A DNA stretch of 33,455 bases from Nitrospirota bacterium (lineage in GTDB: Bacteria; Nitrospirota; Nitrospiria; Nitrospirales; Nitrospiraceae): assembly GCA_022545705.1 (NCBI GenBank), contig JACZQN010000012.1, positions 1 through 33,455 on the forward strand. Direction: 5' to 3'. The position numbers were made by a program, and so were the translations under genes. Every line of letters starts with the position of its first letter. Position 1 is the first letter of the stretch. The notes under the pieces are model-generated. The model did not search any database, was not told the DNA's origin, and saw only the letters and a program-made list of their open reading frames with translations. Positions 19,368 to 27,022 of this stretch are shown piece after piece.

Positions 19368-19913
19368 ATGAAACGGATCCTTGTATCGTTACTGACGCCT
19401 ATTGTCTGTCTCCTCCTGGCATCTTCGGTGCCAGCCAAGAGCTTCTTTAAGATCAATGAGCCCGCTCCACTGTTCACGCTGACCTCGGTCAGCGGCGAGA
19501 CCGTTTCGATGGAAAGCTTGCGGGGCAAGGTCGTGGTGTTGGGGCTTTTTCACATCTGCGAGCCATGTCTGATCCAGGGCTCAAATTTACAAAGGGTCTA
19601 CGAGGCGACGCGCGGCCAAGATGTCGCGGTCATTGGAGTGAATGCTTCCGGTGATTCGCGTCGGGCCGTCACGGAATTCCTCGCGGGGTTCCCGGTCAAC
19701 GTCACCTATCCCTACCTGCTGGATCCAGAAAAAATCACGGACAAACTGTATGGCGGCGGGCGGTTTATCCCGAACGTCTACGTGATCGGCAGAGACGGGA
19801 TCATCCGGTGGCAGCGGGTCGGCAATATGGACCTGGCCGGGCCCAAGGCGATTCTCCAGGAAGTGGAGAGAGCGCTGGCCAGCGACCCCGCTGGGCGAAG
19901 CACCGGATTGTAG
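19368..19913 (+). CDS. Exported thioredoxin-like (TlpA/peroxiredoxin-fold) protein
   Basis: A 181-residue protein with a cleavable signal peptide (MKRILVSLLTPIVCLLLASS, cleavage near VPAKS). A redoxin domain follows: PAPLFTLTSVSGETVSMESL, RGKVVVLGLFHICEPCLIQG with the redox motif CEPC, then DVAVIGVNASGDSR and FIPNVYVIGRDGIIRW. It probably acts outside the inner membrane on disulfides, for example in cytochrome maturation, but its substrate cannot be read from sequence. The ATG has GGAGGGAGG upstream. The last 21 bases resemble those of ribH (17 of 21 identical), and a repeat element follows at once. Confidence 0.82.
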   Translation: MKRILVSLLTPIVCLLLASSVPAKSFFKINEPAPLFTLTSVSGETVSMESLRGKVVVLGLFHICEPCLIQGSNLQRVYEATRGQDVAVIGVNASGDSRRAVTEFLAGFPVNVTYPYLLDPEKITDKLYGGGRFIPNVYVIGRDGIIRWQRVGNMDLAGPKAILQEVERALASDPAGRSTGL

Positions 19914-20005
19914 CGTGGAGCTAGGCCAGAAGCGGAAGGCATAAAGCGTCAGGGGTGAGGCGTGACGCGTGAGATGTGGCCACGTCTCATGAGTCTGCAC
20001 TGAAA
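19914..20005 (+). repeat. Stuttering inverted repeat, GCGTG word
   Basis: GCGTG-like words recur about every 7 bases at 19948-19975. A hairpin follows in which CGTGAGATGTGG is answered by CCACGTCTCATG (10 of 12 pairs, almost no loop) at about 19968-19991. Shorter and weaker than the other elements of this type, but built the same way and in the same kind of place, directly after a stop codon. Confidence 0.5.
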
Positions 20006-20022
20006 AGAGGGACGATTTACCT

Positions 20023-20262
20023 ATGGATGAAATGGAGACGGGGAAGCAGCAGTTTCTGGACCTTGTGAAGGGGGTCGACTCGGCAGTTCAGGTGGTGATC
20101 CCGGTGACGCCCTCGAACAGCATGTTTCTCATCTCGCTGACGAAGGGTCCCAATCGCAAGTTCATCACAGTGTCCGAGGACGACATCATCGATCTCCCCA
20201 ATGAGGCTGACATTCAGGAAAAAGTCGCCAAAGTGGTGCGGGATGCGGTCGGCTCTCTGTAG
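20023..20262 (+). CDS. Small protein of unknown function
   Basis: A 79-residue soluble acidic protein (MDEMETGKQQFLDLVKG, then VQVVIPVTPSNSMFLISL and a helical end IQEKVAKVVRDAV). I do not recognise the family. A mixed beta-then-helix pattern with no membrane segment or signal peptide is visible. Codon usage and the compact layout with the next gene (32-base gap) suggest a real gene. The start is uncertain: ATG at 20023 is distant from AGAGGG, and ATG at 20032 is an alternative. It belongs to a run of five same-direction genes from 19368 to 22171. Confidence 0.65.
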   Translation: MDEMETGKQQFLDLVKGVDSAVQVVIPVTPSNSMFLISLTKGPNRKFITVSEDDIIDLPNEADIQEKVAKVVRDAVGSL

Positions 20263-20294
20263 TCGAGCAGAGGCATGAGGCGAAAGGGTCTGAG

Positions 20295-20891
20295 ATGAAG
20301 CAGGTGCTCCCGGGCATCTGGCAGTGGTCGTGGTACTCTCAGGAGAAGCAGCTCGACTTCAACGGGCTCTTTTTGACCGTCGGGGAGCACCGGGTGTTGG
20401 TGGATCCTCCGCCCATGACGGCCGACGAGCTGAGCCAGTCCAAAAGGGGCGGGCAAATCGATTACATCTTGATCACGAACCGCGACCATGAACGGGAGAC
20501 CGCGGCCTTGCAAGCGGAATTCAGTTGCCAAGTGATGGTGCCGGAAGCCGACGCGTCCCAGATGGAGATCAGGGCTGACAAGACCTACAAAGATGGTGAG
20601 TTGCTCCCGGGTGGGATCTGGGCCGTACACCTCCGTGATCAGAAGTCGCCTGGCGAGTCGGCGTTGTTTCTGGCGCAGGGCACGGGCATTGTGATCGTCG
20701 GCGATGCCTTGATCGGGAAGCCTCCCGGAGCATTGATGATGCTGGCCGCCGAAAAATATGCCGACCTCGCTAAAGCGCGGGAAGGGCTCCGACGCCTTTT
20801 GAAGTATCAGTTTGAGACGATCCTGGTCGGAGACGGAGCGTCCATCATGACCGATGGAAAGACCGCAGTGGAGCAAGCGCTGCATTCCTGA
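20295..20891 (+). CDS. Degenerate metallo-beta-lactamase-fold protein
   Basis: A 198-residue protein with the MBL layout: an N-terminal strand pair (LPGIWQWSWYSQ, FNGLFLTVGEHRVLVDPPP), then DYILITNRDHERETAAL where the HxHxDH zinc motif should be. Only the final DH is kept; the two leading histidines are replaced (I and N). Later IVIVGDALIGKPPGAL and ETILVGDGASIM match the D and GDG/H strands. Hydrolase activity of the usual two-zinc kind is therefore doubtful, and it may bind one metal or act as a binding protein. It ends 12 bases before the TPR gene, suggesting a functional pair. Assignment to the fold is fairly sure; function is unknown. Confidence 0.7.
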   Translation: MKQVLPGIWQWSWYSQEKQLDFNGLFLTVGEHRVLVDPPPMTADELSQSKRGGQIDYILITNRDHERETAALQAEFSCQVMVPEADASQMEIRADKTYKDGELLPGGIWAVHLRDQKSPGESALFLAQGTGIVIVGDALIGKPPGALMMLAAEKYADLAKAREGLRRLLKYQFETILVGDGASIMTDGKTAVEQALHS

Positions 20892-20903
20892 CCTTCCTCC
20901 GCC

Positions 20904-21734
20904 ATGCTGCATTCCCAATCCGAACAGCTCAATCACCGGGGCAACGAGTTGTTTTCGCGCGGTCATTATACGGAAGCTTACCGTTGCTATATCCGGGCGC
21001 TTGAGTGTGACCGGCGGAGCGGCAATCGCCGCGTGCTCGTGGCGACCCTGGGGAATCTCGGCAATATTTGCGCCGTCAGCGGGCGTCGCGAGCAGGCGCA
21101 GGCCTATTATGAAGAGGTCCTCAAGCTCCAAAAGGTGCTGGGCGATGAGCGGGGAATCGGGACGACCTTGGCCAACCTGGGCAATCTTCGCGCGGATTCC
21201 GGCGAGTGGGAGCGCGCACGGGCGTACTATCTGGAAGCGCAGGATATCATGGAACGCGCGAAGGACGACGCTGGCAGAGCTGTCCTGTACTCAGACCTGG
21301 GGCTCGTCGCGCGTGAGACCGGCAATTGTGAGGAGGCGCTGCGATATTACGAACACTCTCTGGCGCTCATGCGCCGAATCGGAAATCAGGCAGGGATGGC
21401 CGACGCTTGGCGTATGATGGCCCGCACGTTTGCGTTGCAGGATCGCTACGAGGAGGGGGTATCGTGCTGTCACACGAGTCTCGCCATCGCCGAACGGTTA
21501 GGTGACGAGTTGCGAGTCGCGGGCGCCTGGTACCTGATGGCCCACTGTTACGAACAGCAGGGACGGCTGAAAGAGGCAGCGGACTTGCTCGAGCAGGTTG
21601 TGCGTGTGGACCGGAAATACGAGTTACCGAAGCTTGAGGAAAACACGAGGCGCTTGGAAGCCATACGGACACGCCTTTCGGGTGCAAACCAACCCCAATC
21701 CTACCAGCCTGGCCGTGAGGAGATGCGTGCATGA
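20904..21734 (+). CDS. Tetratricopeptide repeat protein
   Basis: A 276-residue protein made almost wholly of about six TPR units of 40 residues, of the longer spaced kind. Examples are LNHRGNELFSRGHYTEAYRC, ATLGNLGNICAVSGRREQAQ, TTLANLGNLRADSGEWERAR, LYSDLGLVARETGNCEEALR and WYLMAHCYEQQGRLKEAADL. No signal peptide or membrane segment, so probably a cytosolic scaffold. Its stop overlaps the ATG of the next gene (ATGA at 21731), so the two products are likely made together and may interact. Partner proteins are unknown. Confidence 0.82.
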   Translation: MLHSQSEQLNHRGNELFSRGHYTEAYRCYIRALECDRRSGNRRVLVATLGNLGNICAVSGRREQAQAYYEEVLKLQKVLGDERGIGTTLANLGNLRADSGEWERARAYYLEAQDIMERAKDDAGRAVLYSDLGLVARETGNCEEALRYYEHSLALMRRIGNQAGMADAWRMMARTFALQDRYEEGVSCCHTSLAIAERLGDELRVAGAWYLMAHCYEQQGRLKEAADLLEQVVRVDRKYELPKLEENTRRLEAIRTRLSGANQPQSYQPGREEMRA

Positions 21735-22171
21735 CTGACATCCAGACCTCCATGCCGGCATGGGAGCAGACGCGCTCGCTCCTCTGCCAATATGAGCCGG
21801 AGTTCTACGAGTTGGAGCCTGGCGGATCGCTCGCGCTGCATCTTGGTGGGGAGGGCTGGCTGTTGGAGATTACGCCGGATGGCCGTCTGATCTGCCAGAT
21901 GGGCATGGATATGAGTGACATCCAGAGCCTGCTCTCGGATGGGACCCCGGAGGATTTGGGCACGGACGAGCTTGCCAAGCAGGCCAAGTACTATCTGCAA
22001 CCCGCAGTGGCCAAAGCCAGGCATGCGCTGGTCAAGGCTGGCTTCGAAGAGAATACCGAGATGACTGACCAGTACGTCGCTGTCACCTTTCAGCGGCCCG
22101 TAGATTTCCGAAACCTTGATGAAGTGAAGCAGGCGATCGGCTGGTGCCGGCAGCAGTTTATGGGAAGGTGA
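21731..22171 (+). CDS. Protein of unknown function coupled to the TPR gene
   Basis: A 146-residue acidic soluble protein: WEQTRSLLCQYEPEFYELEP, HLGGEGWLLEITPDGRLICQ, then a helical part (LAKQAKYYLQPAVAKARHAL) and YVAVTFQRPVDFRNLDEV. I do not recognise a family; the two-strand-then-helix pattern is reminiscent of small sensory or chaperone-like alpha/beta proteins, but that is a guess. The ATG lies in a 4-base overlap with the TPR gene. The TGA stop opens the repeat element that follows. Confidence 0.7.
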   Translation: MTDIQTSMPAWEQTRSLLCQYEPEFYELEPGGSLALHLGGEGWLLEITPDGRLICQMGMDMSDIQSLLSDGTPEDLGTDELAKQAKYYLQPAVAKARHALVKAGFEENTEMTDQYVAVTFQRPVDFRNLDEVKQAIGWCRQQFMGR

Positions 22172-22312
22172 GAGGCGAGGGGATCGAGGCTAGAGGCAAT
22201 CGGTGATAGGCGATAGGCAAGATGCAAGTGGCAAGGGGTAAGAAGCGACAGACTAATGGTTAGTCCTTGTTGCCCCTAGCCTCTTGCCTCAAGCCTCTTG
22301 CCGTCAAGAGGA
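22169..22312 (+). repeat. Stuttering inverted repeat, GAGGC word
   Basis: The left arm (22169-22240) repeats AGGC/GGCAAG words about every 7-9 bases from the upstream stop codon. The right arm (22261-22312) repeats the complement CCTC/GCCTC at a 7-base step. GAGGCTAGAGGCAA at 22186-22199 pairs with 22270-22283 at 13 of 14 positions. It fills the gap up to the next gene's ribosome site. One of the clearest examples of the type. Confidence 0.75.
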
Positions 22313-22317
22313 TCGAG

Positions 22318-22596
22318 ATGGCAATTGAGGGCTACGCCACGGGTGAAGGCACGCGCCGGTACCGTGAGCGCATGGGTGCAGCGGGCAAGGCCCACCCGAA
22401 CCACTTCAGTGAACGGTTGGGTGGGCTGTCGTTGTCCTCGATCGGGCTGGGAACCTACCTCGGAGGGTATGACGCGAGGACCGACTCGCTCTATTTGGAA
22501 GGGATGAAACAGGCCGCTCATGTCTGCGATAACCTCGATGTGGCGCGGCGTGCCCCTCTCGATCCCGATCAGTTTCATAAACTCGTTCACTCATGA
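22318..22596 (+). pseudogene. Aldo/keto reductase gene with large in-frame internal deletion
   Basis: A 92-residue frame with a good ribosome site (AGAGGA six bases before the ATG). Residues 1-60 match the start of a long-form aldo/keto reductase: AIEGYATGEGTRRYRERMG, then LSLSSIGLGTYLGGYDARTD. Residues from about 63 match the far C-terminus of the same family (GMKQAAHVCDNLDVARRAP, then DPDQFHKLVH). The whole barrel in between, including the catalytic Tyr and Lys, is missing, yet the frame is kept. It cannot be an active reductase. It still overlaps the methyltransferase start (ATGA), so its translation may now serve only to couple that gene. Judged from memory of family proteins. Confidence 0.75.
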
Positions 22597-23639
22597 TGGG
22601 AGGCGCGGCGATCCGAAGTTTCGACGACTTTCGTGACGCCGTCTCTGCCTACCGCCTCCCCCGCATCCTCCTGACCGCGCTGGACCTGGATCTCTTTACG
22701 GCTATCGGCTCCCGTACCTGGGCGGTTCCCACCTTAGCAAGACGCCTTCGCGTGAGTAGCCGTGGGCTCGACATTCTCTGTCGGAACCTCGCCAGCGCCG
22801 GCGTACTCGTGAAATCAGCGGATCGGTATCGGAATGGGACTGTTGCCCGAACCTTCCTGAATGCGAAGAACCCCGCACACCGGGGTGCCTATCTCGACTT
22901 ACTGCGCGGTCAATGGGAGGACTGGTCACAACTGACGAGGTCGGTCAAGCGAGGGCGTCCGGTAGACCACGACGATCCAGATGAGCCGGCGTACCGACGT
23001 GCATTTAGCTGGGCAATGCATCAGCGCTCGCTTCAGGTGGCGCCGCGCGTGGTGGCCCAGCTCGACCTGAGCGGTGTCAGGACGCTGCTTGACGTGGGCG
23101 GCGGTCCGGGCACCTATGCCCTGGCCTTCTTGGCGAAGAACCCTAAGCTCCAAGCGACCGTCTGCGACCGACCTCCAGCCTTGGAGGTGGCCAGGGAAAT
23201 CGCGGCACGGTACTCCTATGGCCGACGGCTCTCGTATTTGCCATGCGATTTCACGAAGTACCCCATCCGGGGACGGTTTGACGTCATTTGGCTTTCGAAC
23301 GTGGTGCATATCTATTCGCCTTCGGAGAACCAGCGCCTCTTCGGGAAACTGGCGGCTGCTTTGACGCCAGGCGGGCGACTGTTGATCCAAGATGCCTTTT
23401 TGCATGACCGGAACGGGTTGTATCCGGAGAAAGCGACCCTGTTTGCGGTCACGATGTTACTGTTCACCGAACGAGGCAATACCTACTCGGCAAAGGATGT
23501 GTCGTTGTGGCTGCGTAAGGTTGGCTTCGGGCGAATCAGGTCGCTCAAGCTTCGGGAGGGGACGGAGGATTGGGAGGAGGGAATCCTTGAGGCGTTGAGC
23601 CTGGCCCCACCTGCAGGAACCCGTACCCGCCCGTCATGA
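22593..23639 (+). CDS. SAM-dependent O-methyltransferase (plant-OMT/HIOMT-like)
   Basis: A 348-residue class I methyltransferase. The N-terminal helical dimerisation/winged-helix part (about 10-100; LPRILLTALDLDLFTAIG, LARRLRVSSRGLDILCRNLA) is typical of family 2 O-methyltransferases. SAM motif I is TLLDVGGGPGTYALAFL, and the downstream motifs are FDVIWLSNVVHIYSPSENQ and LTPGGRLLIQDAFL. The substrate is unknown; relatives act on hydroxyl groups of small aromatic or tetrapyrrole-like molecules. Its ATG overlaps the stop of the aldo/keto reductase remnant. Its last 95 bases overlap, convergently, the 3' end of the membrane protein gene on the other strand. Confidence 0.85.
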   Translation: MMGGAAIRSFDDFRDAVSAYRLPRILLTALDLDLFTAIGSRTWAVPTLARRLRVSSRGLDILCRNLASAGVLVKSADRYRNGTVARTFLNAKNPAHRGAYLDLLRGQWEDWSQLTRSVKRGRPVDHDDPDEPAYRRAFSWAMHQRSLQVAPRVVAQLDLSGVRTLLDVGGGPGTYALAFLAKNPKLQATVCDRPPALEVAREIAARYSYGRRLSYLPCDFTKYPIRGRFDVIWLSNVVHIYSPSENQRLFGKLAAALTPGGRLLIQDAFLHDRNGLYPEKATLFAVTMLLFTERGNTYSAKDVSLWLRKVGFGRIRSLKLREGTEDWEEGILEALSLAPPAGTRTRPS

Positions 23640-23976
23640 TGAGTAGCACATTCAGCAGGCCTGTGAGACTGCTCATGACGAGGACGGTCCGCTGGGCCTC
23701 TTCGGGACTAAAGTCTTGCACGACAGTCGCGATGTCCAGCGCGAGGCCGACCGTTCCGTACATCACGGCGGCCATGAGGACCCATCGCATTCCTGTGGCA
23801 AGCAAGGTCCCAATGACCAACGGAAGACCAAACTGAAACACGTCCCACATGAGCCGGGAGGGAGCACCTGCCGTGGCTGTGCGCGGTCCAGCACCGAGCG
23901 GAGGGCCAGAAAGGGCCGCGATGCCCATGAGAGCGATTAATAGGAGAATCACCAGGGCCTGCGCGCGCCGATTCAT
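23545..23976 (-). CDS. Small integral membrane protein of unknown function
   Basis: A 143-residue protein with an N-terminal hydrophobic segment (AQALVILLLIALMGIAAL) and about three more (FGLPLVIGTLLATG, WVLMAAVMYGTVGLALDIA, MSSLTGLLNVLLIMTGGYG), ending in a proline-rich tail. I place the start at the ATG at 23976 (MNRRAQALV...), which gives a sensible positive-inside N-terminus; an upstream ATG at 24045 would add 23 polar residues. It overlaps the methyltransferase gene tail to tail. No family recognised. The overlapped part encodes only the tail, so both genes could be real. Confidence 0.6.
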   Translation of the reverse strand: MNRRAQALVILLLIALMGIAALSGPPLGAGPRTATAGAPSRLMWDVFQFGLPLVIGTLLATGMRWVLMAAVMYGTVGLALDIATVVQDFSPEEAQRTVLVMSSLTGLLNVLLIMTGGYGFLQVGPGSTPQGFPPPNPPSPPEA

Positions 23977-24070
23977 GGTGACTGCTCTACTATAGGATGG
24001 GCTTCGCGTGAAGGCACGCGACGTCGCTGCCCATCGAGCATGCAATCTGAGAGAAGGGATCCTTGCGGGG

Positions 24071-24076
24071 TATAAT
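24071..24076 (+). promoter_or_regulatory. Candidate -10 box before the DUF393 gene
   Basis: Perfect TATAAT at 24071-24076, about 20 bases before the ATG at 24096. No good -35 at 17 bases (TGAGAG), so the leader would be very short and the promoter weak or activator-dependent. Confidence 0.3.
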
Positions 24077-24095
24077 ACCCTGACCCGGAAGATTC

Positions 24096-24491
24096 ATGGA
24101 TCCAAGACCAAGACAAGCCAACTCGGAGAGTCTCCTGATTTATGATGCGCGGTGTCGTCTGTGCGTCACGGCCAAGGAAGCGATAGAACAACGGGAGGAA
24201 GGATTGGGGGTTAGGTTCGTGCCGTATCAAAGTGAAGAAGCGGTTCGGTGCCTCGGCAACGAGTATCGGCCAGGTAGGCCGGACGTCGCCTTTCTGGTGG
24301 ATCGGAATGGGGCGATCCATCGAGGGCTCGATGCCTTTATCCCCATGCTTCCCGGTCTTCGAGGGGGGCGGTTCTTCCTCGGGTTGCTCCGTCTTCCTTT
24401 GGGCCGCCAGCTAGGCAAGCTCCTCTACCGCGTGGTCGCCCGTTACCGCTATCGTTGGTTTGGAGAAGTGCCGACCCACGATCGCGGCTAG
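24096..24491 (+). CDS. DCC-family (DUF393) thiol-disulfide protein
   Basis: A 131-residue protein with the DUF393 N-terminus LLIYDARCRLCVTAKEAIEQ, in which the CxxC-type pair is CRLC; the usual family start is YDGxCxxC. It continues VRFVPYQSEEAVRCLG, DVAFLVDRNGAIHRGLDAF and LPLGRQLGKLLYRVVARYR, all typical. The family has a thioredoxin-like fold and is predicted to act in redox chemistry, but substrates are unknown. The ATG is preceded by GGAAG. It stands alone between genes on the minus strand. Confidence 0.85.
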   Translation: MDPRPRQANSESLLIYDARCRLCVTAKEAIEQREEGLGVRFVPYQSEEAVRCLGNEYRPGRPDVAFLVDRNGAIHRGLDAFIPMLPGLRGGRFFLGLLRLPLGRQLGKLLYRVVARYRYRWFGEVPTHDRG

Positions 24492-24553
24492 CGCGCATTG
24501 ATGGGTACTCTGTCTCCCTCGGGGCTTGTCCCGTAGTTTACCTTCCTTTTGGC

Positions 24554-25966
24554 TCATGTCTTCAGTTTCAGGTTGAGGTTGTGGACCCACCGACGCTGGA
24601 AGTCATCATAAGAGATGAACAGCCGATCCTTGATGGCCGCGGCAATGGGCTGCCCAGCCGCCAGTTGGCCGACGATCTCCCTCACTTTCTGCATGCCGTA
24701 CCGGTCGATGAGATAGAGGGTCGCGGAGTTCCCTTCGAGGTACGCGACCGTCGCTGCGTTTACAGGGAGCGTCGTCCAACCGCCTTCGAGATGGGTGAGC
24801 GGAATTAAGGTGATCTCCCCTTGCACGAGCTCGTCGATATCGGGCCAGGGGTCGCCGGCCAGTTGCATTGCGAGGCCCTCGTTCAACCAGGTGGGAACTG
24901 CGCCGAGCCGGCCCCCCATTCGTTCGTGGAGCAGCGCGTGGACAAACTCGTGGCGCAGCACCCGCGTCAGCCAAGCCTGATCGGTTAATGCCCCCTGTGT
25001 TGGAATCTGGATGCGTCCTAATACCTTGTCAAAGAGCCCGTCCGCCCACGCTGGGCTCCCTGTGGCGCGCGGGAAAGTTTGTCTCGTATGCAGCACCACC
25101 GTGATCGGCTCGGGAGGGAAATAGCCGAACTTCTGGCCGATCTCGCGGTAGGCGTCTTCCAGGATGTCCAGGACGCGATCCCAGACTTGGGCATCCTCGT
25201 GGCCGTTGTATTTCACCATGAAATGGGAACTCTTCCGCGTGGAAAACCGCTGTTCAGCTTGCTCCGCTCGTTTCACCTTGGCGGTGACGAATTTCAGATA
25301 CGAGTGAAGGTCAGGATGTTGTGACGCGCGCTCTGTCGCGTGCTCGAGGTGGAGTCTTGCTCCGGTCAGGTCGTCTCTGTCGTAGAGGATGTCCGCGAGT
25401 GCCAGGTGGGGCAATGGATCTTGGGGAGCCAGCTCGATCGTCCGCTCCAAAAAGTCCCGCGTTAAGGCCGGGTCTTTCAGTTGCCAATACGCATGCGTTA
25501 AATTGAGACGCGATTGGGCATCGTCAGGGTTGAGAGACACTGCTGTTTCGAGGGCCCGCACCCCAGCGGCGGCCCCGTGCGCTTTTGCCTTGAGCGCCCC
25601 GAGATTGTTCCAAAGGACCGAGAGATAGCGCCGCATCTCTGGGTCAGTGACCGCCTCCTGTGCAACGGTCTCCAGCTTGGCCTCCGCCTCCGCTTCTTGC
25701 CCCTGCTCGATCAAGCGATAGATTTCTTGCAGGTTCCCCGCAAGGCTCGCGTCGGATGGTTCACCCAACGGTGGCTGAGGAGCTTGTCTGGCCGAGGCGT
25801 GTGGTCGCTCCACAGAGTGCTGCGTTTCCATGCCGGGTTGGAAGTTCGTGAAGGTGGAATCAGGGCTCTCTAAAGATGGCGTAGGCCCATCGGTTTGCTG
25901 GAGCCACAGCCGTGGCGCCAGGACAATCACAATGCCCAAGAGAAGGAACGCGAGGAGGGTTTTCAT
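24554..25966 (-). CDS. Membrane-anchored TPR protein with gluzincin protease domain
   Basis: About 470 residues. An N-terminal anchor (MKTLLAFLLLGIVIVLAPRL) is followed by a low-complexity linker. A TPR region at about 90-200 includes NNLGALKAKAHGAAAGVRAL and SRLNLTHAYWQLKDPALTRD. A C-terminal peptidase-MA-like domain carries HEFVH at 339-343 and the third zinc ligand Glu363 in WLNEGLAM, giving HExxH-x19-E, a complete gluzincin site. It is probably a periplasm-facing metallopeptidase; its substrate is unknown. I choose the ATG at 25966 because it puts the anchor first; the ATG at 25996 would add ten residues. It is followed in the same direction, upstream on the map, by the lyase gene. Confidence 0.8.
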   Translation of the reverse strand: MKTLLAFLLLGIVIVLAPRLWLQQTDGPTPSLESPDSTFTNFQPGMETQHSVERPHASARQAPQPPLGEPSDASLAGNLQEIYRLIEQGQEAEAEAKLETVAQEAVTDPEMRRYLSVLWNNLGALKAKAHGAAAGVRALETAVSLNPDDAQSRLNLTHAYWQLKDPALTRDFLERTIELAPQDPLPHLALADILYDRDDLTGARLHLEHATERASQHPDLHSYLKFVTAKVKRAEQAEQRFSTRKSSHFMVKYNGHEDAQVWDRVLDILEDAYREIGQKFGYFPPEPITVVLHTRQTFPRATGSPAWADGLFDKVLGRIQIPTQGALTDQAWLTRVLRHEFVHALLHERMGGRLGAVPTWLNEGLAMQLAGDPWPDIDELVQGEITLIPLTHLEGGWTTLPVNAATVAYLEGNSATLYLIDRYGMQKVREIVGQLAAGQPIAAAIKDRLFISYDDFQRRWVHNLNLKLKT

Positions 25967-26044
25967 ACCGCCACGTTCCGTGTTGAGGACGCTCATCGTG
26001 GAATCTTCAGAATGCGATTTGGTCGGTCAAATGGAGGACCCGCT

Positions 26045-26926
26045 TCAGGGTTCTTCGGGGGCACGGTATCGCGCGTCTAGCTCGTAGTACGCGTCGAGCC
26101 CGAGCATGTCGTGAAACTGATCAAAGGGAATGAGGCGGTCCAATGCGGTGCGTGACGTGCCGGCAGACGAGATGAGCTCGAACATATCCCGCATCGCTTG
26201 GGCTGAGGCATAGAGCCCGGTCAAGGGACAGACGATGAGCTGGAATCCGAGCACAGACAGTTCGGTTTTCGTGAGCAGAGGCGTCACGCCCCCCTCCAGC
26301 ATATTGGCGACCAAGGGTGCCGGAAGTTCTTTGCCAATGGTCGTGAGTTCCTCCGTAGTTCGCGGGGCCTCCACGAACAGTGCGTCAGCGCCTGCTTCCT
26401 TGTAGAGCCGACAACGATGGATGGCGTCCTCTAGCCCATGTACCTGACGGGCATCCGTCCGTGCTACGATGAAAAAATCTCGGGTCCCGCGGGCATCCAC
26501 CGCGGCCTTGATCTTCTGGATCTGTTCTTCGACCGGGATCACCCGCTTGCCTTTCATATGCCCGCAACGTTTGGGCCAGACCTGATCTTCCAAAAACATG
26601 CCCGCGGCTCCCGCCTCGATTAGCTCTCGCACGGTCCGGATTACATTCAGCGCGTTCCCATAGCCTGTGTCCGCATCAATAATGACCGGAATCTGAATCG
26701 CGCCACACACCCGCTTGGCCACCGCCACCATTTCGGTTTGGGTGAGATAGCCGAAATCTGGCAAGCCAAATTGCGTCGCCGCGACGCTGTATCCGGAAAT
26801 GAACGTTAACGGAAAGCCGGCCTTCTCGACGATCTTGGCTCCTAGCGCGTCGTACACGCCGGGGAAGATGAGGGCTCGGTGTTTTTCGAGGAGTGCGTGA
26901 ATGCGGGTTGCCGCGGGCATGTCCAA
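26045..26926 (-). CDS. Isocitrate lyase/PEP mutase family lyase
   Basis: About 291 residues, of the superfamily that includes methylisocitrate lyase, oxaloacetase and PEP mutase. The N-terminal LIFPGVYDALGAKIVEKAGF is followed by the metal-binding VIIDADTGYGNALNVIRTV and AGMFLEDQVWPKRCGHMKGK. KRCGH is the lyase-type active-site loop with the catalytic cysteine, so C-C lyase activity on a 2-methylisocitrate-like or dimethylmalate-like acid is more likely than mutase activity. The remaining core motif is DALFVEAPRTTEEL. The start is either TTG at 26926, with GGTAGG six bases upstream, or ATG at 26920. No prpC or prpD neighbours are present, so a full methylcitrate cycle is not supported here. 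Confidence 0.85.
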   Translation of the reverse strand: MDMPAATRIHALLEKHRALIFPGVYDALGAKIVEKAGFPLTFISGYSVAATQFGLPDFGYLTQTEMVAVAKRVCGAIQIPVIIDADTGYGNALNVIRTVRELIEAGAAGMFLEDQVWPKRCGHMKGKRVIPVEEQIQKIKAAVDARGTRDFFIVARTDARQVHGLEDAIHRCRLYKEAGADALFVEAPRTTEELTTIGKELPAPLVANMLEGGVTPLLTKTELSVLGFQLIVCPLTGLYASAQAMRDMFELISSAGTSRTALDRLIPFDQFHDMLGLDAYYELDARYRAPEEP

Positions 26927-27022
26927 GTCGCGCCTACCTCAGTGTCCCTGGGCAGGCTCGTGGCGATTGTAGAGGCTACCTCGACACTGGTCAACCAGGG
27001 GAGTGATTGAGCTGAACGGTGG

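Noticed and set aside
26930-27010. Short inverted repeat CAGTGTC/GACACTG after the molybdenum-carrier-like gene
   Set aside because: Seven bases with a long loop and no T run; expected by chance.
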